From Helicoverpa zea (taxonomy: Eukaryota > Arthropoda > Insecta > Lepidoptera > Noctuidae): a stretch of DNA of 64,000 nt. Both the position numbers and the translations under genes were made by a program. The stretch lies in NCBI RefSeq assembly GCF_022581195.2, contig NC_061479.1, positions 992,001 to 1,056,000 of the forward strand. Reading direction: 5' to 3'. Below are positions 23,101 through 29,589 of the stretch, one piece after another (position 1 is the stretch's first letter; every line of letters starts with the position of its first letter). The notes below the pieces were generated by a model. It did not search any database. It was given only the letters and a program-made list of their open reading frames with translations, and was not told the DNA's origin.

Positions 23101-25313
23101 AAAAATTTCAAGACACGTAGCTGTGTAATTATGGAGTAGTTAATGTTTGTTATGGATTTATTTATTTCCCAGGAAAACCTCTTCCTGTACCAGGAAATAT
23201 AGTCTACTATATAGCTTCTGCCAGCGGTTTCACCCGCATCCCGTGGGAACTACTTCCCGTACCGGGATAAAAAGTAGCCTATAGCCTTCCTTGATAAATG
23301 GGCTATCTAACACTGAAACAAATTTTCAAATCTGACCAGTAGTTCCTGAGATTAGTGCGTTCAAACAAACAAACAATCTCTTCAGCTTTATAATATTAGT
23401 ATAGATATCACACAGGAATGATGTAGCTTCCCAAGAGTGAAAGAATTTTTCAAATTGGTTTAGTTTTGTAGAGTACAAACATGCCTTTTTTGCTACTTTA
23501 GAATCTATTAAAAAGTTGTTTAATATAGTATTTTCTATGCACTTTAGAAGCCTGAGTTAAAAAAATAACAATATAAAGTAGGACTTACCCGCTTAGGTGG
23601 TAATCCCTTCCGCTGCTGTTTCTTCCGATCATCAATGAGCAATCCAGTCTTCAGATCTTCAGTCTCCACCTCCTCCGGTTGACTGACTGCGGTATCATCC
23701 ACAAAGTCCACTTCATCAGCCCCTTCCGCATACAAGCTCGCATCAGTCAGGTTACACACACTTTTAGATAAAGACGCAGCCAAATTGAACTGATAATCAC
23801 CACACCCTGAATCACCAGACTGACTGACGTCTGAATCGCTGTCGTACTCATCATCATCATCACTTGTCTCTCCGAAGACGTCGTTGGATGTGTAGCAACT
23901 GTCTGGAGAATCTTCAAAGACGATGAAAGAGTCTTCAGATTCACAGTCCGATGTTCTCCGCAGCTTAGGACAGTCATTGAAGACAATTTGGAAGGAATCC
24001 TCACTCTCTACGGAACCAGGGAGGAACCGTCCTGACACTTCATCGAAAAACTCCTTTTCGGTTTGCGTTGGTGTCTCAACGGAACGCTGAGTGAAATGCA
24101 TGACATATTTCTCCAAACAACCCATAGACGGTGAGTTTTCTACACTGGAAAAATCATCAATATTGATTTCATTTGCAAAACGTAAGTCATCTTCAATACT
24201 TTTCCTCATTTTAGACTTCATGCGCTTACTACAAGTGCGATTGGGGTTCTTAAATCGCTTATCCTTGACTTTTGTTGGTGTTTTAACTTTAGGCAGTTCT
24301 TTAACTTCCTCTGTCTGCTGTACGGTCACCGGTTCAGGCTCAACATCAGTCTTTTTCTTCTTACGTTCAGCCAGCAGTGCCTTCAACTTACTAAGCTTAT
24401 CTTCGCAGGAGGATACCAACTCCTCTTTACTATTAACTAATTTACTTGCATTAACGGTATCTTCAGGTACATTTGCCACAATTTCAGTGGTCTCACAGAC
24501 AGTAGGAGCCCCGGGAACAGAAGCGGGAACTCTCATCTCCGTCTTCACCTTAGGACTGTCTACCTCGTGGAAAAACTGGTCATGGAAGCATACGGGGCTT
24601 GAGTATTGGATGTACGAGTCATTTGCAAGGCTTTCGAAGTCTTCTGGTGAAAATGCATCTTCAAAATTGTCTTCTACGGAGCTGGCTTCGACAAATACGC
24701 GTTTAGGTCGTCTCCGGGAGCGATAGGTGGTTGGTGGCGTGGACACAGGCTTGCTGCCCAGGAGAAGGCGGACCTGCTCGATCTTATTTTGACAGTGAGC
24801 GACCGCCGTCCTACAGTCAACCATGTCTGGCGCGAGTTCGCTAAACTTTTCATCCGAAAACTTCTCATCGGGTAACATTTTATTTTCATCCACGCGTTTG
24901 GCTGGCTGCCACAGCGATGGTGGCGCCATCTGGGCCGGTGGCTGAGCAACCAGGTCCGGCGACCTGAGTCTGCTAAAGACTGCGTTCGAAATCACGTTTA
25001 CAACGCCAGAAAGAAAACTCGTAATACCTGACAGTGGAGAATAATCAGCTTCGATATTATGCATGTTGTCGTCCGTATTCACATCAATATGTTTATCTAA
25101 TTTCGATTTAGGCGCCATTTTTTCCTCCGTGATAATTGTGTCCGCTAAATTTTTCATCAAGGGATCCGGAATCAGATGAAGGTTGTTCAAGAAAAGGTCT
25201 TCGCCGAACGCGGATCTCATTTCTTTCTTTGTTTCTGTACTGTAGTTGGCAATGGAATAATGCATGGGTCTGAAATCGGTGCGCTTATCGCGCCAATTCT
25301 GAGTAAAATTCAT
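7495..25313 (-). CDS. PPP1R15: PPP1R15 (GADD34/CReP-type PP1 regulatory subunit), 3 coding exons
   Basis: Coding exons 25313-23589 (575 codons, phase 0), 8653-8532 (122 nt) and 8116-7495 (ends in TGA) join in frame into about 822 aa. Splice sites are canonical: CGG|GTAAGT, CAG|GTG, AAG|GTAAGA, CAG|A. The family recruits PP1 to dephosphorylate phospho-eIF2alpha and end the integrated stress response. What is seen: an amphipathic stretch at about residues 94-116 (GITSFLSGVVNVISNAVF), as expected for ER-membrane association; an acidic Ser-rich region with two copies of ESEDSF (about 436 and 458); the PP1 docking motif RVQF at 575-578; then the family core with RVWAFAARQARAGHWERYA and DRDRFKRRI; and finally a charged repeat region at about 647-740. 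The start is the first Met of the open frame, with A at -3. Family assignment is strong. Exon joining rests on splice sites, phase and homology, not on transcript data. Confidence 0.9.
8532..8653 (-). CDS. PPP1R15: PPP1R15 exon 2: PP1-binding core
   Basis: This 122-nt exon begins with GTG CAG TTC (VQF), which completes the RVxF docking motif started by the last codon (CGG, Arg) of the first exon 14.9 kb upstream. It then encodes KVHVLRVWAFAARQ, AGHWERYALDRDRF and KR, the conserved block that in PPP1R15 proteins wraps around PP1 and contacts actin and eIF2alpha. It ends in phase 2 and joins the last exon to give FKRRIADVE. It contains no ORF long enough for a simple ORF scan, so automatic annotation could miss it. 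Confidence 0.9.
9700..9800 (+). mobile_element. SINE family 1, 3' part
   Basis: GGCAGTCGCTCCTTGTAAAA...AGTTAGGAAAAGGTTCGGGAGATGATG, truncated. Confidence 0.8.
10080..10330 (-). mobile_element. SINE family 1, diverged
   Basis: Reverse copy with GGATCGGCTTCCAATCTAACC and ACAGCCGGGATCCACC. The middle is worn. Confidence 0.7.
10711..10853 (+). mobile_element. R1-type LINE 3' end (family B)
   Basis: Starts TGCCGGGGCTGC and runs to A(13). The slightly longer 5' end matches the LINE sequence just upstream of the usual truncation point. Confidence 0.85.
11230..11450 (+). mobile_element. SINE family 2 copy
   Basis: The shared SINE stem (GTTTGTATGAACTTTCTAAG) leads into the family 2 body (ACATCTTGAGGAAACCTGG...CTCAATCCTTCTCCGTGTGAG...GTGGGACGATAAAAAGGCTG). 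Confidence 0.8.
11930..12050 (-). mobile_element. SINE family 1 fragment
   Basis: GGTTGGGGTTGGCTTCCAG...CAACTGAGTACCAGT, truncated. Confidence 0.7.
12382..12522 (+). mobile_element. R1-type LINE 3' end, subfamily 2
   Basis: TTACCGCGGCCCTGGTACAT then AAGAAGGAACATGGTGGGG. It differs consistently from the main family (AAGGAACATGG for GACGGAACACG), as do 16525 and 35995, so a second LINE lineage is present. A SINE piece (12526-12590) follows. Confidence 0.8.
12590..12780 (-). mobile_element. TIR element P, partial
   Basis: GTGTACTCGCTCTAGCAAAC, ACACATTGCGGGCGAAC and AAATGTCCGCGAAACTGCAAC match, in reverse, the element at 13640-13845. The ends are worn. Confidence 0.7.
13345..13530. mobile_element. 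repeat of the CCGCGGCTTCGCCCGCG class
   Basis: Starts TTATATTATAAATGTGAAAG and ends GCGGGCGAAGCCGCTGGCGGAAGCTAG. Non-coding, probably derived from an RTE-type LINE 3' end. Confidence 0.6.
13640..13845 (+). mobile_element. TIR element P
   Basis: Imperfect TIRs: AGCGAGATTCTGCC at the left and GGTGGAATGTCGCCCTA at the right, about 200 bp apart. Rich in CpG words (TTCGCGCAC, TTTCGCGGACATTT). An open frame (FADILEMFARNVLLFARAST) is shared with the 12.6-kb copy but is chance reading of a repeat. Confidence 0.7.
13960..14075 (+). mobile_element. repeat H (GGAAGTGGTGAAGGGCGGGCG)
   Basis: Ends AGTGCTGATTTTCAGCCTAC followed by AATTTTGATTTTGAC. Such A/T-rich (GATTTT)n ends are typical of lepidopteran non-LTR elements. 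Other copies at 18000, 21615, 36360, 44635 and 61795. Confidence 0.75.
14210..14610. repeat. tandem repeat, period about 121 bp, 3+ copies
   Basis: AATAGTAAATGATCACCAAAA recurs near 14220, 14341 and 14460. Each copy is followed by ACAACCAAAGTTTT and TGCTATCCTATTTAAG at constant spacing. The third copy has a small internal duplication. Reverse-complement pieces (GGTGATCATTTACTA) occur at about 14958-14972. Confidence 0.85.
14720..14835 (+). repeat. short repeat L
   Basis: CTCCTGCCCTGTTCCCAATT...TTTCCCCTGTTACTCGTCAT, same as 2270-2390. Confidence 0.7.
15155..15265 (-). mobile_element. SINE family 2, 3' part
   Basis: TACAGCCTTTTCGTCGTCCC...ACGGAGAAGGATTGAGCATT...AATGCGGGTTGG, reverse orientation. 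Confidence 0.8.
15567..15960 (-). mobile_element. SINE family 1, near complete
   Basis: Runs from the 3' end (GAGCCTTTTCCCAACTATGT) through the body to the tRNA-like head (complement of CCTAGTGGATAAAGAACCAA and a box-B-like GATTCCAAGTCAGG). The head gives the polymerase III A and B boxes expected of a tRNA-derived SINE. Several substitutions. Confidence 0.85.
16243..16355 (-). mobile_element. SINE family 2, 3' part
   Basis: TACAGCCTTTATATCGTCCC...ACGGAGAAGGATTGAGCATT...AATGCGGGTTGGTGATTTC. Confidence 0.8.
16525..16655 (+). mobile_element. R1-type LINE 3' end, subfamily 2
   Basis: AGTTACCGCGGCGCTGGTAC...AGAAGGAACATGGTGGGTTT, truncated. Confidence 0.8.
17044..17212 (-). mobile_element. R1-type LINE 3' end (family B)
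   Basis: T-run, AACGACGTCAAAAATCATC, to CTTTCGAACAATCCCGCAG. The reverse copy is about 170 bp. Confidence 0.85.
17497..17835 (-). mobile_element. SINE family 1, nearly full body
   Basis: From CCGAGCCCTTTTGCTAACTA to GGTACTTGCCTGACCTGGAA. The tRNA-like head is cut. Confidence 0.82.
18000..18150 (-). mobile_element. repeat H, reverse
   Basis: AAAATCATTTATTCGAAGTA...AGCACTTCCTATGTGTTATT. Confidence 0.75.
18695..18900 (-). mobile_element. SINE family 1 fragment
   Basis: CTTTTTCCCAACTATGTTGG to AACGACTGCCAAAGATGTTC. Confidence 0.8.
19160..19345. mobile_element. repeat of the CCGCGGTTTCACCCGCG class
   Basis: CCGAAACTACTGAACCGATT, GGAAAGCTACACTCTTCCCG, TATATTTTATCCCGGTACGG, CGCGGGTGAAACCGCGAG. 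Related pieces at 6390, 35385, 38560, 39188, 42240, 46030, 52935 and 56700. Confidence 0.7.
19675..19855 (+). mobile_element. SINE family 1, 3' part
   Basis: GGCAGTCGTTACGGGTAGTC to AGTTGGGAAAGGTTAGGCAG. Confidence 0.82.
19900..20045. mobile_element. MITE family F (about 136 bp)
   Basis: CTTACTACAAAAACTTAAAC and GTTTAAAAGTTTTTGTGGTAAG form TIRs, with GCGGCTGCAAAATG inside. The second copy is at 60700-60842. Confidence 0.82.
20133..20402 (-). mobile_element. SINE family 2 with tRNA head
   Basis: The family 2 body (GAGAAGGATTGAGCATTAATC...CAGGTTTCCTCAAGATGTTT) leads into the same stem and head as family 1 (complement of GGTTCGATTCCAGTTCAGGC and GGCCTAGTGGGTAAAGAACC). It shows that families 1 and 2 share a promoter head. 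Confidence 0.85.
21024..21215 (+). mobile_element. SINE family 1, 3' part
   Basis: TTGGCAGTCGTTACGGGTAG to GTTGGGAAAAAGGCTCGGAG. Confidence 0.82.
21615..21765 (+). mobile_element. repeat H
   Basis: GTAATTGCTGGGGAGTTTGT...CACATAGGAAGTGGTGAAGG. Confidence 0.75.
21785..21950 (+). mobile_element. SINE family 1, 3' part
   Basis: CCAGTAAGACTGACACCAGT to AGTTGGGAAAAGATGATGAAG. Confidence 0.8.
22200..22430. mobile_element. repeat of the CCGCGGCTTCGCCCGCG class, TATAATATTAGTA end
   Basis: TTCCGCCCGCGGCGTCGCCC, CAAAAGTCCGGGATAAAAAC, ACGTGAAAGCGTAACAGACA, ending TTATAATATTAGTAGGGATG. Same family at 28406-28615. Confidence 0.75.
23200..23408. mobile_element. repeat of the same class, full unit
   Basis: TAGCTTCTGCCAGCGGTTTC to TTTATAATATTAGTATAGAT, about 205 bp. 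The reverse counterpart is at 56936-57143. Confidence 0.75.
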
Positions 25314-25369
25314 TTTTTTTGTTACTATTTTCTATACACTTGTAAACTAGATCACAGACACATTTTCAC

Positions 25370-25627
25370 TCACGCACACATTGTTGAGACTCTAAAATCC
25401 TTAACAATATCTGGAGAAGGCCGATGGACGAATCTGCAACGCTTATTATAGTTCTCAAAAGATTTCAAGGGAATATCTCTCGGGGAAAACCACACACGGT
25501 CACGGATTGAAATCGAGTCGGTTCTACACACTGATGAAGATTTATCTCCGCAAATCAACACGTCTGTGTTCGAAAAAGTAGTTGTACACTTGTTTTTGTT
25601 GGAATAATAAACTTTTTTGGGCTCCAT
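25370..25627 (-). CDS. candidate upstream ORF (uORF2) of PPP1R15, 85 aa
   Basis: An ATG in strong context (CACAATGG; A at -3, G at +4) opens an 85-codon frame that starts MEPKKVYYSN and stops 56 nt before the PPP1R15 main ATG. It shows no recognisable domain. Mammalian PPP1R15 mRNAs are known to carry inhibitory uORFs that let the protein be made when eIF2alpha is phosphorylated. The position here fits that arrangement, but the transcript start is not visible, so uORF status is inferred. Confidence 0.5.
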   Translation of the reverse strand: MEPKKVYYSNKNKCTTTFSNTDVLICGDKSSSVCRTDSISIRDRVWFSPRDIPLKSFENYNKRCRFVHRPSPDIVKDFRVSTMCA

Positions 25628-25661
25628 TGTGACGAATATAACTCGAAAATAATACACGTCT

Positions 25662-25676
25662 CTATAGTTCAGCCAT
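25662..25676 (-). CDS. candidate minimal uORF1 (MAEL-stop) upstream of PPP1R15
   Basis: CAAAATGGCT is a near-optimal start context and opens a four-codon ORF (M-A-E-L) ending in TAG, 34 nt before the start of uORF2. A very short first uORF followed by a longer one is the classical layout of stress-regulated mRNAs. Whether it lies inside the mRNA is unknown. Confidence 0.4.
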   Translation of the reverse strand: MAEL

Positions 25677-25819
25677 TTTGTGAAAAATATGAGAATGACA
25701 GATAAAAATATTGCTTTTGTTGTCCTTGCGCCTCTAGTGATGTACTGAGTTGACCATAAATATCGATTAAACTGAAATCGATTTCTCACGGTCAGTATTT
25801 TGAATCGAGTGTTCAAAAG

Positions 25820-27100
25820 TTAAGGGAATATGAATTACGTGCAACTAAGACAGCAATCATGTAGGTAGACAGTGTAGATACAATTACAATATTTTATATT
25901 ACAATTACTGCTACAACTGTATGTATAAAAGTAGTAGAATTACTCCCTCAAAAATTAAATAATTTGCTTTTGCTATTTGGAAGGTGTACTCGTGAACCTA
26001 CCCAGTTCAACTAATGTAGGCATGATAAAATTTTTAGATCAGGTAATAGGGAGCAATATTTCATTAGTCCAATACAACGATCATGTTTCATATAATTATA
26101 TCATAACACTAAAACTGTGTAGGTAGTCCATTATTCATTTGTAGAATCTTTTAGGACAGTGAGTTTTTATTTTTTTATTTTAGACAATATCACAAGGTAG
26201 GTATCAATATATTCTAGTCAAAATTAACACTACCTGAATTCCTAAGTAATATGGAGTTATTCAACCACCTTCTCGATTATAAATGATCGTTTATTAACCG
26301 ATTTTAGATTTATTATTTGAGTAACTTTTATCGATTATAATATTAAAATACCATAGACAATCCATCGTACCCGTGCCCTTGGACATGTTTTCCTTTTCTG
26401 ATGCAATAGTTCGTTCTCGATGACGCATGATCTGTTCTTCATAACAGCTAAAAATAAACATGATTCGCTACATTTTACAATAACAAACCTGCTCATTGGC
26501 TAATACTGACTACTGTTGCATGATTGGTCAGACATTTTATCATAGTGTTGTGATTAAGAAATGGGGACATCGTCAGGGATTTTACAAAACCAGAATGTCC
26601 TATAGGAGTCTAGAAGTTACCAGAATTAAATAATTATGTTTTTTTAGCCTGGGCGAATGGGTGCGAAAAGGTTTCGCACCCATTCGCCCACGTTTCTGCA
26701 GTATTTTGATTGCATTGTGTCTCGTAGTTTCATTGACTTTTGAGATCTACCGAACTAAGGAATAGGCATGTTGGGTAATGAATTAGGAACTTGTAGCCTA
26801 AATACATTTAATTTAATGCATTAAATTGAATGTATAGTCTCATGAAAGGCTAAGAAATGCATTTTTCTGTTTAAATATCGCCAAATTCAATACCATATTT
26901 CTCTTTACCACATAAGAGCCTCGACTCGCGTGTTTTTTCTAAGCGTCGTAAAGTTTGGCGTAAACTATAACATGAATATAAAAATTGACAAGTAATGTTG
27001 AGTTGGGTAAATAAACACTTTACCTATGTAAAGAATTTAGACTCCTGTATGAATTACGATTGCAAAGTGTATCTCTCATTTGTCAATAGTCAGATTGCCT
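25820..27100. other. intergenic DNA upstream of PPP1R15, no gene seen
   Basis: AT-rich, unusually poor in the window's common repeats. Apart from the hairpin at 26650-26690 nothing stands out. It presumably holds the PPP1R15 promoter near its left end. Confidence 0.55.
26650..26690. repeat. perfect 19-bp GC-rich hairpin
   Basis: TGGGCGAATGGGTGCGAAA, loop AGG, then the exact complement (26672-26690). The arms are much more GC-rich than the flanks. Confidence 0.9.
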
Positions 27101-27109
27101 AAGACCGTT

Positions 27110-28270
27110 TTTTACTCTGAGCTCAGTACTGGCAAACGCCAATCTGGAGGGCAATATTTGCGATACAGGGACGTACTAAAGCGCCACCTAAGATCAGTTG
27201 GCTTATCGCCAACCTCATGGGAATAAGTAGCGACCCAAAGACCTGAGTGGCGCAGAACTGTTCATAAGAGCGTACAGGATTTTGAACAGCGGCGTCTCGA
27301 AGCCTTAGACGCTAAACGCCAGCTCCAAAAATCCCGCCCCAAGCCCTCCTATAACCACGGCGCCCTCACGTACCGCATGACGCAGGTCCTCACCGGACAC
27401 GGTTGTTTCGGGAGGTACCTGCACCGCATCGGTCGTGAGGAGGCGCCCGGGTGTCACCATTGTGCGGACAGCCCCGAGGACACGGTGGACCACACAGTCC
27501 AGGTGTGCCCCGCATGGGAAGGGCACCGCCGGGTCCTCGTCGAGGCTTTGGGCGGCGGCGACCTCTCGCGTCCGGCCCTGGTTCAGGCCATGGTCCGGGG
27601 CGAGAGGGAATGGGATGCCGTCGCCTCCTTCTGCGAAGCGGTCATGCTCGAGAAGGAGGAGGCGGAACGCCAGAGAGTTCGCACCTCTCATCCCGGCCGC
27701 CGCGCTGGACCAGGTAGACACCATGGGCGCCGGGTGTCGCGAGATGACTCCCGGCCACCGTAGGCGTGGGTCTGTGGGCGGTGAGTTCGGGTGGCTCATC
27801 GTCCCTCTGTCTTCCTAGACGACAGACCCGTGTCGACGGCGCGCGTTGTTCCACGCGCTCCTCACAGAGACGTCAGCAACCCCAGCGGGGCCCAGCAGGG
27901 CCAAGGCCTGCCGGGGCTGCGGGTTGTTCGAAAGAGATACCGCGGCCCTGGTACATAAAAGGCCTATGACGGAACACGACGATTTTAGTCAGTAAAAGTC
28001 TGACACTCCCTCACCGCTGCTAACCCACAGCGGGAGGGGTCATTTGATGATTTTACGTCGATAAAAAAAAAAAAAAAAAAAAAGCCCTCCTATAACTACA
28101 CTTACAATGCGCAAGGGCAACTCTACTGTGCTATTTGTGACCGCGTGTTCAAGGGAAAGTTTGGTTTCGCGAGTCATGTACGAGCCCATGACCGAAACCA
28201 AACTGTCGATATATGCCAGAGTGTCGTCGACGGAAACGTCTAGGAGGACATCATCATCATCAGTCATATT
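27110..28270 (+). pseudogene. RTE-like LINE ORF2 C-terminus, interrupted by the R1-type insertion
   Basis: The left part (27110-27355) translates with breaks to YSELSTGKRQSGGQYLRYRDV, QRPEWRRTVHKSVQDFE and LEALDAKRQ. The right part (28097-28270) continues SYNYTYNAQGQ and a C-x2-C-x12-H-x3-H finger (LYCAICDRVF...SHVRAH). It matches the element at 50186-51180 block for block. The frame contains stops, so this copy is dead. The R1-type LINE sits exactly between the two parts. Confidence 0.8.
27356..28081 (+). mobile_element. 5'-truncated R1-type non-LTR retrotransposon
   Basis: This GC-rich block encodes the end of an R1-clade ORF2: LTYRMTQVLTGHG, GCFGRYLHRIG, and a C-x2-C-x9-H-x4-C zinc knuckle (PGCHHC...H...C) followed by PAWEGHR. 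The frame 27377-27763 is open to its natural C-terminus. After it come about 150 bp of 3' UTR and then the roughly 170-bp segment (GGGTTGTTCGAAAGAGATAC...CACAGCGGGAGGGGTCATTT) seen many times elsewhere in the window, then poly(A). It is flanked by the 15-bp direct repeat AAGCCCTCCTATAAC (27341-27355 and 28082-28096), a target-site duplication, so the boundaries are firm. The host is an older RTE-like LINE. Confidence 0.9.
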
Positions 28271-28304
28271 GCTCTTAGCTTTCTATTATATAGGCGCTTA
28301 TATT

Positions 28305-28410
28305 GTACAGTCAACTTCAGGTCAGCGGTAACAGTTTTATAGGAAAATCGTACTTATATACTATTGAGTTAAGGTGCATGACAGTTACCACTGATATGCA
28401 GTACTAGCTT
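28305..28410. mobile_element. MITE family O (about 105 bp)
   Basis: CAGCGGTAACAGTTTTATAGG at the left and GACAGTTACCACTGATATGC at the right are inverted ends. A reverse copy lies at 52598-52712. Confidence 0.75.
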
Positions 28411-28620
28411 CCGCCCGCGGCTTCGCTCGCGTAGAGTTTGGTTATATCGCGTTTCTGGGAGAATTCTTCAAAAGTCCGGGATAAAAACTACCCTATGTTC
28501 TTTCTCAAGGTCAACTTTATCTCTGTAAGTACCAAATTTTATTATAATCAGTGCAGTGGTTTAGACGTGAAAGCGTAACAGACAGACAGAGTTATTTTTT
28601 CAGTTATAATATTAGTATTG
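28406..28620. mobile_element. repeat of the CCGCGGCTTCGCTCGCG class
   Basis: TAGCTTCCGCCCGCGGCTTC to CAGTTATAATATTAGTATTG. Confidence 0.75.
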
Positions 28621-28954
28621 ATAGTAGGGACTTAGTTATGGTATAATTTGGAGCGTAGGCAGGTAGTGCTAAGTAACAGCAATAATACACGGGTTATATA
28701 AAAAAATATTTTATTAAACTTCTACCTTATTGTAATAGTCAATATCGTTTATCTATGGTTCAAGTAGTTTTTTTTTTTACAAAAAATATGATTACGAACT
28801 TGAGCAATTCACACTAGGTAGGTATATTTTTTACAAATAACTATTAAGTACTTGTTATTTATAAAAATATTAAATTAGGTAAACATTATTTAACATTTAG
28901 AATGAATCACACGAAAATAAAAAGCCTACGAGTAACAGAGAATTTGGGTGGTCG

Positions 28955-29070
28955 CATCATTTAACTATAACGATAAATCGAACCATTTTCAGTTGTCAAA
29001 TCGCCGATGTGACCAATGCGCGGCAAGTATACGGCTGGTTATAGTTTGGTTATCGTTATAGTTAAAAACT
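28955..29070. mobile_element. MITE family E, inverted copy
   Basis: CATTTAACTATAACGATAAA ... GGTTATCGTTATAGTTAAA, reverse of 5560-5688. Confidence 0.82.
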
Positions 29071-29278
29071 GGGTTTAAAGAAGTAAGTTTTGGTGACTCC
29101 ATGAACACAAATTCGCTTTGGGCTATGAACCTAGCTATCTTCATTGAAATAACATCCAAACTCAATTAGGTAACTGGATTTCAGTAACCTAGGCATCCTG
29201 TCGGTTGTTTTGCGATTACAAATATTTGACATAATTTATATGGGGCTAATGTCAAATTCATATTATATTTACGTAGAT

Positions 29279-29466
29279 AAGGGTGGTTCTACACGGTGCA
29301 CGTAGCTGGAGCAAGTTAACATGCGCAAGTGACAAAAGCACGCAGGCGGGTATTTTGTTTTGGTACATGCGCGAGTCGCTGGATCCGCACGATTATAAAA
29401 TGCATGTAACCTCCGCATGTGCCTCAACATGCTCAAGCTACTTGCACCGTGTAGATGCATCCTAAG
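29279..29466. mobile_element. TIR element Q (about 185 bp)
   Basis: TTCTACACGGTGCACGTAGC at the left answers GCTACTTGCACCGTGTAGATG at the right, with GCATGTTAACTTGC-like words next to both. GC-rich interior, no coding content. It lies just past the FAR-A 3' end. Confidence 0.78.
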
Positions 29467-29589
29467 GTTACAAGCGACAGTTTCACTGATTGAATTTAGA
29501 TTCTATTTCAATGCAAACAAAGTCTAAAATGCGCTGCGCATTCTTCGCCGTCTATCCGCCAACAGAAAATGAACTCTAATCACATAACA

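Larger units (their letters stand above)
8654..23588 (-). other. PPP1R15: PPP1R15 intron 1, filled with repeats
   Basis: A 14.9-kb intron, GTAAGT to CAG. I see no other gene in it. Its content is SINE, MITE and LINE-tail copies listed separately. The stretches 9040-9700, 19350-19650, 20400-21000 and 22430-23200 hold nothing I recognise beyond short repeat scraps. Confidence 0.8.

Noticed and set aside
23544..23588. Extension of the PPP1R15 first frame by 14 residues to a stop
   Set aside because: Lies beyond a consensus GTAAGT donor, and the true continuation is exon 2 at 8653. Kept only as a possible intron-retention product.
24091..24726. 211-codon plus-strand ORF
   Set aside because: Antisense shadow of PPP1R15 exon 1. 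It has no domain and the real frame is the minus strand with good splice sites.
26650..26690. microRNA precursor
   Set aside because: A 19-bp stem with a 3-nt loop is too short and too perfect for a normal precursor. Reported only as a hairpin.
27435..27854. Additional ORFs in other frames of the GC-rich block
   Set aside because: Shadows of the R1-type ORF2 end at 27377-27763.
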